Positions 34,402 to 42,536 of a stretch of 52,155 bases of DNA are shown here, one piece after another. Each line of letters begins with the position of its first letter. The stretch's first letter is position 1. The position numbers and the translations under genes were made by a program. This DNA is from Chloroflexota bacterium (GTDB lineage Bacteria > Chloroflexota > Dehalococcoidia > GIF9 > UBA5629). The notes beneath the pieces are model-generated. The model was not told where the DNA came from and did no database searches. It saw nothing but the letters and a program-made list of their open reading frames with translations. The stretch spans positions 1 through 52,155 of the forward strand of contig VGNX01000007.1 in the NCBI GenBank assembly GCA_016865855.1, given 5' to 3'.

Positions 34402-34828
34402 GGGAATAGTGATAGCCGAAGGCGAACTTGGTCGATTTGTCACCGCCAAAGTAGACTTTAAAACTAAAGTGGCGACCGAAGTAGTCGCTATGCCGCAACT
34501 AACGGAAAGGGCTATGGACATAGCCAAAGCTGATCCTCAGATTCAGGAGATTTTAGCCCAGGGAGCTACTATATATAAAGTTGCCCCAATGTTTCATTTT
34601 GGTGCAAGGGTCACTCCAACCGGAGAAGTTGAAGAGTTCTCTGGCGCATTAGCTCTGGTCACAATAGCCATGGACCCCTCAGGTGTTCACGGCAAAAGTT
34701 GGTCTGTCTATGTTGACGTCAAGGAAGGAAAGGTGGTGGACATCATAACCAAGGACCCAGCTCAAACTAAATCTGATCCTGAGGGGAAATGGAAAATAGA
34801 ATACGGGGAATTTGAAGGGCAAAAGTAA
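34373..34828 (+). CDS. Putative anti-sigma membrane protein, C-terminal part
   Basis: Continuation in another frame, 151 codons, starting around GTG 34373. VDGKGIVIAEGELGRFVTA opens a beta-rich extracytoplasmic-looking domain with no Cys and no helix. Joined to the previous part it would give a protein of about 265 aa. No ribosome binding site is evident at its start, which favours a frameshifted single gene over two genes. Sequencing error, mutation or programmed shifting cannot be told apart here. Confidence 0.6.
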   Translation: MKVIKMVDGKGIVIAEGELGRFVTAKVDFKTKVATEVVAMPQLTERAMDIAKADPQIQEILAQGATIYKVAPMFHFGARVTPTGEVEEFSGALALVTIAMDPSGVHGKSWSVYVDVKEGKVVDIITKDPAQTKSDPEGKWKIEYGEFEGQK

Positions 34829-34876
34829 CAAACATTGCCAGGCTATCAAGTGATAACCAAATGGCTGCCAATAAAT

Positions 34877-34914
34877 AAGGAGCAACCTGCCCGAGCAGGT
34901 TGCTCCTTATTTTC
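34877..34914 (+). terminator. Rho-independent terminator
   Basis: AAGGAGCAACCTGC and GCAGGTTGCTCCTT form a perfect 14-bp stem with loop CCGA, followed by ATTTT. It closes the sigma factor unit. Confidence 0.9.
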
Positions 34915-34941
34915 TCTGCAAACAAATATAGGGGTTTAAGG

Positions 34942-35028
34942 ATGAACATAAAACTATTGGTTAGTTTGTTAGTTCTGGGTCTAACACTGGTAATTATCGG
35001 TTTGGTACTGAAAATGACACTGACATAA
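34942..35028 (+). CDS. Possible 28-aa membrane microprotein
   Basis: MNIKLLVSLLVLGLTLVIIG followed by LVLKMTLT and TAA. It is a single membrane helix with a Lys at each end. AAGG stands 2 bp before the ATG, close for a ribosome site. It follows the terminator directly, so it would need its own promoter. Confidence 0.35.
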   Translation: MNIKLLVSLLVLGLTLVIIGLVLKMTLT

Positions 35029-35402
35029 AGTAGCAGAGCTTGGAAATCAAGCCATTTCTTATCTACCGGTGTGAGCACACGAAAGCCTCCTATGAAGCAA
35101 AGAACGGCAACTGAAAACTGCTACGATATAGAGGGCCTTTTTATTAATGGGTTGCAGAGAGCGTCTATATGGAAAACGTCCTCAACATGGCTGTAACCTT
35201 TAACGGTCGTTTGGGAGTGGCATTTGACGGGGCTAAAGCCCCGCCTCTACATTAGTAAATCAGCCTAGATTGCACTCTATTGCAAATCATGCCCTGTTGA
35301 AAGCCTGCTGCCGCTTATCTATAATCAGGGACAGACCTTCAGGTCTATCCATTGCCTTATCACGCTCGGACAGGGCTAAAGCCCTGTCCCTACAGAGTAG
35401 AT
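35029..35402. repeat. Gene-free stretch with R2-type half elements
   Basis: GGGGC-TAAA-GCCCC followed by CTCTACATTA (35229-35255) is half an R2 unit. GGGACAGACCTTCAGGTCTATCC (35327-35349) and GGACAGGGC-TAAA-GCCCTGTCC with CTACAG (35369-35395) are further hairpins. The last ends 7 bp before the TlyA start codon. No gene seen. Confidence 0.65.
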
Positions 35403-36155
35403 ATGTCAAAACAACGTCTGGACAATCTATTAGTAGCCAGAGAACTGGCTGAAAATGAGAGCAAAGCCCAAGCTATTATTATGGCTGGTAAGGTAACTGT
35501 ATCCGGCAAGGTAATCACCAAGCCAGGCACCCAGGTGGATGAAAACGCCAGCCTTGAGCTAGCCGAAAAACTGCCATACGTCAGCCGTGGTGGCATCAAA
35601 CTGGCTCATGCCTTAGATGAGTTCAAGCTCGATGTCACTTCCTTGATAGCTATGGATATCGGCGCCTCTACCGGCGGCTTCACCGACTGCCTCTTGCAGC
35701 GTGGTGCCAAGCGTGTCTACACCATAGACGTCGGCTACGGTCAGCTCGACTACAAGCTAAGGCAGGACCCCAGGGTCGTTGTCATGGAAAGGATAAATGC
35801 CCACTACCCCTTTTCCCTACCGGGAAGGGTCAATATGACAACCATAGATTTGTCCTTCATCTCCGTGACCAAAGTGATTCCCAACCTAATCGGACATCTT
35901 ATACAGCCCGGTTATATTATCATCCTGTTTAAGCCACAATTTGAGGCAAAAAGAAAAGAGGTGCCTAAGGGCGGCATAATCAAAGACCCTCAAATTCATG
36001 CCAATGTCCTCGGGCGGTTCATTGTCTGGGCAACCGAGCACGACTTAAGATTGCGCGGGCTGGCTGCCTCACCTATACTGGGCGCCGAGGGCAACAAGGA
36101 GTTTCTCATACTATTAAACCCAAGTCAAAGGAAATGGCAAGAGATTATTCGCTGA
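35403..36155 (+). CDS. tlyA: TlyA-family rRNA 2'-O-methyltransferase
   Basis: 250-aa protein. N-terminal S4 RNA-binding domain (RLDNLLVARELAENESKAQA, residues 5-24) and a C-terminal FtsJ-like Rossmann methyltransferase with AMDIGASTGGFTDCLLQRGA as SAM motif, DVGYGQLDYKLR and DLSFISVTKVIP. TlyA methylates 16S and 23S rRNA at cytidine 2'-OH. The start follows a repeat hairpin by a few bases; only weak GAG is present as ribosome site. Confidence 0.92.
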   Translation: MSKQRLDNLLVARELAENESKAQAIIMAGKVTVSGKVITKPGTQVDENASLELAEKLPYVSRGGIKLAHALDEFKLDVTSLIAMDIGASTGGFTDCLLQRGAKRVYTIDVGYGQLDYKLRQDPRVVVMERINAHYPFSLPGRVNMTTIDLSFISVTKVIPNLIGHLIQPGYIIILFKPQFEAKRKEVPKGGIIKDPQIHANVLGRFIVWATEHDLRLRGLAASPILGAEGNKEFLILLNPSQRKWQEIIR

Positions 36156-36239
36156 TGTAGCAGCGAGGCTAAAGCCTCGCTGCAAAGGCGACCCTAAAGG
36201 GTCGCAGCTACATTGGAAATAGATTATCAATAAACATTC
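36154..36239. repeat. R2 repeat with 3' extension
   Basis: GATGTAG...CTACATT arms overlap the tlyA stop codon. Stems GCGAGGC-TAAA-GCCTCGC and GCGACCC-TAAA-GGGTCGC. The following GGAAATAGATTATCAATAAA repeats the sequence after the copy at 24469. Confidence 0.82.
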
Positions 36240-36246
36240 TCATGAT

Positions 36247-37020
36247 ATGAAAAGAGGCTTCATTCTCACAGTGGATAACCTTCAGCTTCCCGGTGAGGTC
36301 TATCTCCCAGAAACCACAAGGCAGACTCATCCGGCATTATGCCTCTGTCATGGCATCCCTTCTGGACAGCCCAGCCCAAGCGATCACAGAGGTTACCCAG
36401 GATTAGCTGAAAGGTTCTGTGCCGCCGGTTTTGTCACCTTGATTTTCAACTTCAGAGGAACAGGCCTGGCTCAAGGCAACCTGGACATGCTGGGCTGGAC
36501 GCGAGATTTAAAAGCTGCCATCGACTACTTAGCCAGCCTTGATGAAGTCGATAAATCACGCCTTTGCCTCCTCGGCTCCAGCGCCGGCGCTGCCATAAGC
36601 GTCTATGTCGCCGCCAATGACCCGAGAGTGTCTTCTGTGGTAACCTTCGCCTGCCCGGCTAACTTCGGCTTCCTGGCTAACAAGCAACAAGTCAATTCTC
36701 TCCTCGACCATTTCCGCAGCATCGGGCTGATAAGAGATAAGGACTTTCCGCCTTCGGTAGACGAATGGCTTGAAGGCTTTAGCACGGTCTCGCCACTCCG
36801 CTGGATAGGCAGAATCTCTCCCCGCCCCCTCCTCCTGATTCACGGCGATAAAGACGACCTCGTACCCGTAGAACACGCCCACAGGCTCTATAAACAGGCC
36901 AGAGAGCCTAAGGAACTGGTCATAATCCCCAGCGCCGGACACAGGCTGCGCCTAGAAGAGAAAGCCATAACCACTGCCCTAAACTGGCTGAAAGCAGCCG
37001 CCAAATTGACCTCTACATAG
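36247..37020 (+). CDS. Alpha/beta hydrolase
   Basis: 257-aa serine hydrolase. Oxyanion region CLCHGIPSG, nucleophile Ser112 in GSSAG, Asp in HGDKDDLV (about 203), His in SAGHRLR (about 236). The HGIPSG and NFRGTGLAQGN blocks resemble dipeptidyl-peptidase-like or acyl esterase hydrolases (COG1073). No signal peptide. The 3' end carries the purF promoter. Substrate unknown. Confidence 0.85.
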   Translation: MKRGFILTVDNLQLPGEVYLPETTRQTHPALCLCHGIPSGQPSPSDHRGYPGLAERFCAAGFVTLIFNFRGTGLAQGNLDMLGWTRDLKAAIDYLASLDEVDKSRLCLLGSSAGAAISVYVAANDPRVSSVVTFACPANFGFLANKQQVNSLLDHFRSIGLIRDKDFPPSVDEWLEGFSTVSPLRWIGRISPRPLLLIHGDKDDLVPVEHAHRLYKQAREPKELVIIPSAGHRLRLEEKAITTALNWLKAAAKLTST

Positions 37021-37035
37021 GAAAAGGCTTATAAT
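37006..37035 (+). promoter_or_regulatory. Sigma70 promoter of purF operon
   Basis: TTGACC, 18-bp spacer, TATAAT, ending 18 bp before the purF ATG. The -35 lies inside the hydrolase gene. The short leader has no clear ribosome site. Confidence 0.65.
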
Positions 37036-37053
37036 TAAGACACAAGTTTAGCT

Positions 37054-38469
37054 ATGCATGAAAGCTGCGGTATATTCGGCATTTATGCTCCCGGAGTAGA
37101 TGTTGCCCGGATTACTTTCTTCGGCCTTTACGCTCTCCAGCATCGTGGACAGGAAAGCGCCGGTATCGCCACCGCCGATGGAAAGAAAATCTGCCTCCAC
37201 ACCTCCATGGGCTTGGTCTCCCAGGCGTTTACCGAGGACGAACTGGCCCACCTCCAAGGTCACATCGCTATCGGACATACCAGATATTCCACCACCGGCT
37301 CAAGCCGCCCAAGCAATGCCCAACCCATACTAGTGGAAGCGAATTCCACAACCATAGCCTTAGGACACAACGGCAACATACTTAACGCCAAATTCCTCCG
37401 CGACGAGCTTTGCCAGTTCGGCTATACCTTTGCTACTACTACCGATTCTGAGGTCATCGCCAATCTCATCCTGTCCTCCACAGAAAGGTCTCCTGTAGAC
37501 AGGATAAAGTACGCTATGCGCCGGCTGCAAGGAGCCTATTCTCTGGTAATTATGACCAAGGACAAGTTAATTGGAGTTCGTGACCCTATGGGAGTGCGGC
37601 CGCTTTGCCTCGGCACTATTGATGGTGGCTGGGTAATTGCCTCAGAAAGCTGTGCCTTTGGCCATATTGGCGCTCAGTTTATCAGAGAAATTGAACCTAG
37701 TGAAATAGTGGTTATAAATAAAAATGGGGTTAGGAGTTTTACGGAAAACGGTCCCCGAAGAGCCTTATGTATCTTCGAATATATCTACTTCGCCCGCCCC
37801 GACAGCATTATCCAGGGCAAGCTGCTTTACCCGGTACGGCAAGCCATGGGCAGAATACTAGCTCGAGACTATCCTGTTGATGCTGATTTAGTGATGGGTG
37901 TCCCTGACTCGGCCACTGCTGCTGGCATCGGCTACGCCATAGCCTCGGGCATTCCCTACTGCGAGGGCCTAATCAAGAACCGCTATGTGGGACGCACTTT
38001 CATTGAGCCTGACCAGAGATTGAGAGACCTCGGTGTTAAGCTGAAGTTCAATCCACTATCCGAAACAATCGCCGGGAAAAGGTTGATAGTCGTTGATGAT
38101 AGTATTGTCCGCGGCACCACCACTCCTAAAGTAGTCGCCATGCTCAAGCGAGCCGGTGCCAGAGAGGTACACCTGCGCATCTGTGCCCCACCCATACGTC
38201 ACCCCTGCTTCTTCGGCGTGGATATGGCGACCAAATGGGAGCTTATAGCTGCCCACAAGACCATACCAGAGATCAGAGACGCAATAGGAGCTGATTCCCT
38301 TGGTTATATAAGCATCGAGGGCTTAATCGAGTCGGTAGGCCTGCCCAAAGATATCTTCTGCCTGGCTTGCTTTACCGGAGAATACCCCATCTCGGTGCAG
38401 CTAGAGATGGACAAACTGGCCCTGGAAGCCATACCTTCAGGGAGCTTGAGTGAACTCGGCGGATCGTGA
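37054..38469 (+). CDS. purF: Amidophosphoribosyltransferase
   Basis: 471-aa PurF. MHESCGIFGIYAPG: Cys5 is the Ntn glutaminase nucleophile after removal of a four-residue propeptide. GHTRYSTTGSS is the glutamine site; the PRPP loop is VVDDSIVRGTT (about 345). Late cysteines (CAPP, CFFGVD, CLACF) match the [4Fe-4S] type found in Bacillus PurF. It makes phosphoribosylamine, the first step of purine synthesis. purM overlaps its end by 20 bp. Confidence 0.96.
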   Translation: MHESCGIFGIYAPGVDVARITFFGLYALQHRGQESAGIATADGKKICLHTSMGLVSQAFTEDELAHLQGHIAIGHTRYSTTGSSRPSNAQPILVEANSTTIALGHNGNILNAKFLRDELCQFGYTFATTTDSEVIANLILSSTERSPVDRIKYAMRRLQGAYSLVIMTKDKLIGVRDPMGVRPLCLGTIDGGWVIASESCAFGHIGAQFIREIEPSEIVVINKNGVRSFTENGPRRALCIFEYIYFARPDSIIQGKLLYPVRQAMGRILARDYPVDADLVMGVPDSATAAGIGYAIASGIPYCEGLIKNRYVGRTFIEPDQRLRDLGVKLKFNPLSETIAGKRLIVVDDSIVRGTTTPKVVAMLKRAGAREVHLRICAPPIRHPCFFGVDMATKWELIAAHKTIPEIRDAIGADSLGYISIEGLIESVGLPKDIFCLACFTGEYPISVQLEMDKLALEAIPSGSLSELGGS

Positions 38470-39475
38470 GGCTTATGCCCGGGCTGGCGTTGATGTCAAG
38501 GCTGCCGATAAAGCCAAAGAGCTGATTAAGCGACTTGCTAGGTCTACTTCCAAGCCTGAAGTCTTAACCGATATCGGCTTATTTGGCGGCATGTTCCAAT
38601 TAAAGGGTTACACCGAGCCAGTGCTGGTCTCCAGCGTTGACGGCGTAGGCACCAAGCTTAAAATCGCATCGCTCGTAGACAAGCACGACACCATCGGCAT
38701 CGATTTAGTCAATCACTGCGTTAATGACGTTCTCACCTGCGGGGCCAGCCCGCTATTCTTTCTTGACTATATAGCTATGGGCAAACTTCTGCCAGAAAGA
38801 GTGGAAAGCATCGTCAGTGGCATAGCCAGGGCCTGTAAAAGCGTTGGCTGTGCCCTTATCGGCGGCGAAACCGCCGAAATGCCAGAAATATACCAGGCTG
38901 ATGACTATGACCTCGTTGGCTTCATCGTCGGGGTGGTAGAAAAGGCAAACATACTCAGCGGCAATTCCATCGCTTCGGGTGATATCCTTCTTGGCTTGCC
39001 CTCTAGCGGACTACATACTAACGGCTATTCGCTGGTGCGTAAGGTCTTCGAGCTAGACCGAGTCCCGTCTTCGCTCCAAATCTTCTACCCTGAACTGAAG
39101 CGAACTCTCGGTGACGAGCTTCTTGAGCCGCATCGCTGCTACTATTCAGAGCTGAAGCCAGTTTTGCCGATGGTTAAAGGGCTGGCTCATATCACCGGCG
39201 GCGGATTCGAAGGGAATATCCCCAGGATTTTACCCCAAGGTCTGGCTGCACAAATCAATAAAGATGCCTGGCAGGTGCCGCCCATCTTCAGACTCATTCA
39301 AGAAAGGGGCAAAGTCAAAGAAGCCGAAATGTACCAGGTATTCAATATGGGGATAGGTATGGTTGTTATCTGTTCGCCGAAACATGTGTCAGAACTTACC
39401 ACCACCTTGCCTGAAACCAAAAAAATTGGTAAAGTTATCGAAGCCACAGGACCCAAAAGGGTAATAATAATTTAG
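38450..39475 (+). CDS. purM: Phosphoribosylformylglycinamidine cyclo-ligase
   Basis: 341-aa AIR synthetase. SSVDGVGTKLKIA, GIDLVNHCVNDVLTCGASP and GGETAEMPEIY are the ATP and substrate motifs; HITGGGFEGNIPR is in the C-terminal domain. It starts with GTG within the purF coding region, after GGGAG. Forms AIR in purine synthesis. Confidence 0.95.
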   Translation: MNSADREAYARAGVDVKAADKAKELIKRLARSTSKPEVLTDIGLFGGMFQLKGYTEPVLVSSVDGVGTKLKIASLVDKHDTIGIDLVNHCVNDVLTCGASPLFFLDYIAMGKLLPERVESIVSGIARACKSVGCALIGGETAEMPEIYQADDYDLVGFIVGVVEKANILSGNSIASGDILLGLPSSGLHTNGYSLVRKVFELDRVPSSLQIFYPELKRTLGDELLEPHRCYYSELKPVLPMVKGLAHITGGGFEGNIPRILPQGLAAQINKDAWQVPPIFRLIQERGKVKEAEMYQVFNMGIGMVVICSPKHVSELTTTLPETKKIGKVIEATGPKRVIII

Positions 39476-39485
39476 AGGAGTTTTC

Positions 39486-41018
39486 ATGCGCGCCATTGTC
39501 AGCGTTTCCGACAAATCAGGACTGGCCGATTTTGTCCGCAAACTAAGAGATTTAGACATCGAAATATTCAGCACCGGTGGCACTAAAAAGGCTATTGAGG
39601 TCGAGGGCATAAAAGTCCACAGCATCTCAGAGCTCACCGGTTTCCCTGAGATTCTAAATGGTCGGGTGAAAACGCTTCACCCAGTAGTCCACGGTGGCAT
39701 CCTCGCCAGGCGCGAGCTTCCTCAACACATGGACGAGCTGGCAAAGAACAAGATTCAAACCATAGATATGGTGGTGGTCAACCTCTACCCCTTTGTCCAG
39801 GCAGTAACCAAGGCCAATGTCTCCCTTGAGGAGGCACTTGAGAATATCGACATAGGCGGGCCGACAATGATTCGCGCCGCTGCCAAGAATTTCCCGTCTG
39901 TCCTGGTAATTGTTGACCCTGAGGACTATGACATTGTCATCGACAAGCTGCATAAGGGCAAGGTGGACCTGAAAGAGCGGAAAAAGCTAGCTCAGAAAGC
40001 TTTCCAGCATGTTGCCATGTATGATACAGCCATCGCCCAGTATCTCCGAGATGAAGAGACCTTCCCACAGGACATGACCATAGCCATGAAGAAGCTCTAT
40101 GACCTGCGCTATGGAGAAAATCCCCACCAGAAAGCTGCTCTCTACACCGAGCAAGCCATAGGACAGAAGCCTTTGGGCATGACGTCGGTTAAGCTGCTCA
40201 GCGGCCCGGAACTCTCCTTCAATAATTTCCTTGACCTCGAAGCTGCCTGGAGCACAGCCTGCGACTTTACCGACCCCACAATAGCTATCGTCAAGCATAA
40301 CAATCCCTGTGGGCTTTGCAGCCACAAAGACCTGATCGAAGCCTACAAGAGAGCTCTTGCTGGCGACCCGGTATCCGCCTTCGGAGGCATTGTTGCCTGC
40401 AATCGCCCCATTGACCTCGCCCTGGCCACCAAAATCGACAAAACTCACTACGACTGCATTATAGCCCCAGGTTACAGCGATGAAGCCCTCGACCTCTTCA
40501 AGCGTAAGAAGAACTTGCGCCTCCTTTCATTGCCCATCCAGCCACAGCCAGGCAAAACAAGAAACATTGATTTACGCCCTATCGGCGGCGGTTTCCTCGT
40601 CCAAGAGGAGGACTATTACACCGAGGAAGAGTTTAAGCCGAAGACCGTATCCAAACGTGAGCCTACCAAGGCCGAAATGCGCGACCTTTTCTTCGCCTGG
40701 AAAGCGGTGAAACACATCAAGTCGAATGGCATAGTCCTAGCTAAAGACAACACACTGCTCGGCATGGGCACAGGTCAGCCCAATAGGGTAGTCAGCGTCG
40801 AGTTGTCTTTAAAGAGAGCTGGTGATGCCGCCAAAGGCAGCGTCCTCGCTTCCGATGCCATGATTCCATTCCCCGACACCGTTGAGGTGGCAGCCAAGGG
40901 CGGAGTAACTGCCGTAATCCAAACCGGCGGTTCCGTCAGAGATAAAGAGGTGATTGCCACAGCCGATAAATATAATATGGCCATGGTGCTCACCGGCATA
41001 CGCCACTTTAGGCACTAA
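39486..41018 (+). CDS. purH: Bifunctional AICAR transformylase/IMP cyclohydrolase
   Basis: 510-aa PurH. N-terminal MGS-like IMP cyclohydrolase (ALSVSDKSGL-type start, FSTGGTKKAIE, GRVKTLHPVVHGGIL). C-terminal AICAR transformylase: LRYGENPHQKAALY, KHNNPCGL and SAFGGIVACNR with RHFRH at the end. AGAGGAG precedes the ATG. Catalyses the last two steps to IMP. Adjacent to purF and purM in one operon; other pur genes are not in the window. Confidence 0.96.
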   Translation: MRAIVSVSDKSGLADFVRKLRDLDIEIFSTGGTKKAIEVEGIKVHSISELTGFPEILNGRVKTLHPVVHGGILARRELPQHMDELAKNKIQTIDMVVVNLYPFVQAVTKANVSLEEALENIDIGGPTMIRAAAKNFPSVLVIVDPEDYDIVIDKLHKGKVDLKERKKLAQKAFQHVAMYDTAIAQYLRDEETFPQDMTIAMKKLYDLRYGENPHQKAALYTEQAIGQKPLGMTSVKLLSGPELSFNNFLDLEAAWSTACDFTDPTIAIVKHNNPCGLCSHKDLIEAYKRALAGDPVSAFGGIVACNRPIDLALATKIDKTHYDCIIAPGYSDEALDLFKRKKNLRLLSLPIQPQPGKTRNIDLRPIGGGFLVQEEDYYTEEEFKPKTVSKREPTKAEMRDLFFAWKAVKHIKSNGIVLAKDNTLLGMGTGQPNRVVSVELSLKRAGDAAKGSVLASDAMIPFPDTVEVAAKGGVTAVIQTGGSVRDKEVIATADKYNMAMVLTGIRHFRH

Positions 41019-41030
41019 GATGACGGACAC

Positions 41031-41091
41031 AAATGTAGCCCCGACCCTTTAGGGTCGGGCTCCCGAGGCTAAAGCCTCGGGGCTACATGTT
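41031..41091. repeat. R2 three-way-junction repeat, R1-like core
   Basis: AAATGTAG...CTACATGTTT arms with CCCGACCC-TTTA-GGGTCGGG and CCCGAGGC-TAAA-GCCTCGGG, the version found inside R1, but without the R1 termini. Confidence 0.85.
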
Positions 41092-41104
41092 TAGGGGCAC
41101 TAAA

Positions 41105-41135
41105 ATGTAGGGACAGGGCTTTAGCCCTGTCCGCA
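41105..41135. repeat. R2-type half element
   Basis: AATGTAGGGACAGGGC-TTTA-GCCCTGTCC: one hairpin and one arm only. It ends 15 bp before the next start codon. Confidence 0.7.
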
Positions 41136-41149
41136 GAGAAAAAAGTGAA

Positions 41150-41467
41150 ATGTTGATAATCGATAAAGACAGTGTAAGTGCTACCAAGCAGAAAATAGCT
41201 GACCCGAAGAAGATAAAGCAGGCTGTTAAAGACATTAGAAAAATGCTGGAGATAAAGGAAGCTCTCCTGTGGCGGTCTGAGGCAATGGCACCTTGCTGCG
41301 GCTCTCTGTGCAATGTATCTGCACAACTCACCCGCGAAGTCAACATGCTGGAAAATACCCTGGCAGCACTACAAAACGGCAATACAGCTCAAGCCGCCGA
41401 TTTATTACAAGAATACATCCAGGTACTAGAGGCAAGCTGTGAACCCAGCCAACCGAACTATTGCTGA
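41150..41467 (+). CDS. Helical protein of unknown function
   Basis: 105-aa mostly helical protein (residues 12-45 and 58-95) with a CCGSLC motif at about 48-53 and a Cys-ending tail. The next gene starts 29 bp before its stop, indicating translational coupling. I do not recognise the family. Confidence 0.65.
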   Translation: MLIIDKDSVSATKQKIADPKKIKQAVKDIRKMLEIKEALLWRSEAMAPCCGSLCNVSAQLTREVNMLENTLAALQNGNTAQAADLLQEYIQVLEASCEPSQPNYC

Positions 41468-42530
41468 CCTCGATATTCTGGTTGAGGCTTTGCCCCAGAA
41501 GCCAAAGAGGCTTTTCCAACGCATATTCTCGCTTACCATTGCCAAGGGCTGCCTCAAGCCACCTGAGAGCATGCTCCCGTGGATTGAGCATCAGTTCGGC
41601 TCGGTTGATAGGGTAACCGAGCAAAAAATCATCAAAATCACCAACCTGGTCACTTTCGAAGGGGCTATATTCAACTCATTGCGAGCCCTGCGTCCCAGAC
41701 AGCTTGAAGACAGGCTCAGAGTCGAAGCCAGACTCCTCGATAATGCCAAGAATGACCCCTTAAACAAGCCCCTTGAAGACACTCCGGAAGACCCTTTTGG
41801 CAGGATCAAGGGTAAGTACTGCATTACCGCCAGCAACATCGCCAAATACGATGGGCTCCATGGCATGATAATCTTTAAAGACTATAACCCCCTTAAGTTT
41901 TCCAGAGAGGAGATTATCGACTATCTGGATACCGGCTGGAAATGGGCGCAGAAAGCTAATAAATTCGACCCCTCAGCTAAGTATTACTTCTTTCTATGGA
42001 ACTCGCTGAAGAAAGCCGGGGCGAGCCTGGGTCATGGACATGCCCAGGTGGTGCTGGGCCGAGGTCACCATTATGCCAAAATCGAAGCCCTGCGTCATGC
42101 CGCTCTTCATTACAAAGCCGAGAATAAGTCCGACTATTTCGACGACCTATACCAGATTCACCTTGACCTGGGCATGGCTGTAGAAAAAGGTGGAATCAGA
42201 GTTCTGGCTTATCTGGCCCCGATCAAGGAAAAGGAAATAATGCTCCTTTCGCCAGCTTTGAACCGTTCCTTCAAAGAAAGGCTCTATGAGGTTCTAGCCT
42301 GTTTTCGAGATTGCATGCATGTGACCGCCTTCAACGTGGGAATAGCCGTCCCCCCCCTTAACTCACTCCCCAAAGGCTGGAAGGACTTCCCCGTCATCGC
42401 CCGGATAGTTGACCGCGGCTACCCCTGGGATGGCTCTTCAGATTTCGGCACCATGGAGCTTTACGCTGCCAGCATCATCTCCAGCGACCCGTTCCAAGTG
42501 GCACAAGAACTCAAAGGGGCGTTAAAATAG
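41439..42530 (+). CDS. HIT/GalT-superfamily nucleotidyltransferase-like protein
   Basis: 363-aa protein. SLGHGHAQVVLG (about residue 198-209) is the HIT-type H-x-H-x-Q active site used by galactose-1-phosphate uridylyltransferases and ATP adenylyltransferases. The upstream YYFFLWNSLKKAGASL strand-helix fits that fold; the zinc Cys of classical GalT are absent. It starts at GTG inside the preceding gene and is 6 bp from the next one. In an operon with a nicotinamidase/NAPRT fusion it may act on dinucleotides (inference). Confidence 0.75.
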   Translation: MNPANRTIADLDILVEALPQKPKRLFQRIFSLTIAKGCLKPPESMLPWIEHQFGSVDRVTEQKIIKITNLVTFEGAIFNSLRALRPRQLEDRLRVEARLLDNAKNDPLNKPLEDTPEDPFGRIKGKYCITASNIAKYDGLHGMIIFKDYNPLKFSREEIIDYLDTGWKWAQKANKFDPSAKYYFFLWNSLKKAGASLGHGHAQVVLGRGHHYAKIEALRHAALHYKAENKSDYFDDLYQIHLDLGMAVEKGGIRVLAYLAPIKEKEIMLLSPALNRSFKERLYEVLACFRDCMHVTAFNVGIAVPPLNSLPKGWKDFPVIARIVDRGYPWDGSSDFGTMELYAASIISSDPFQVAQELKGALK

Positions 42531-42536
42531 TAGGAA

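Noticed and set aside
35326-35397. Riboswitch upstream of tlyA
   Set aside because: The hairpins are members of the dispersed repeat families seen elsewhere, not a gene-specific leader.
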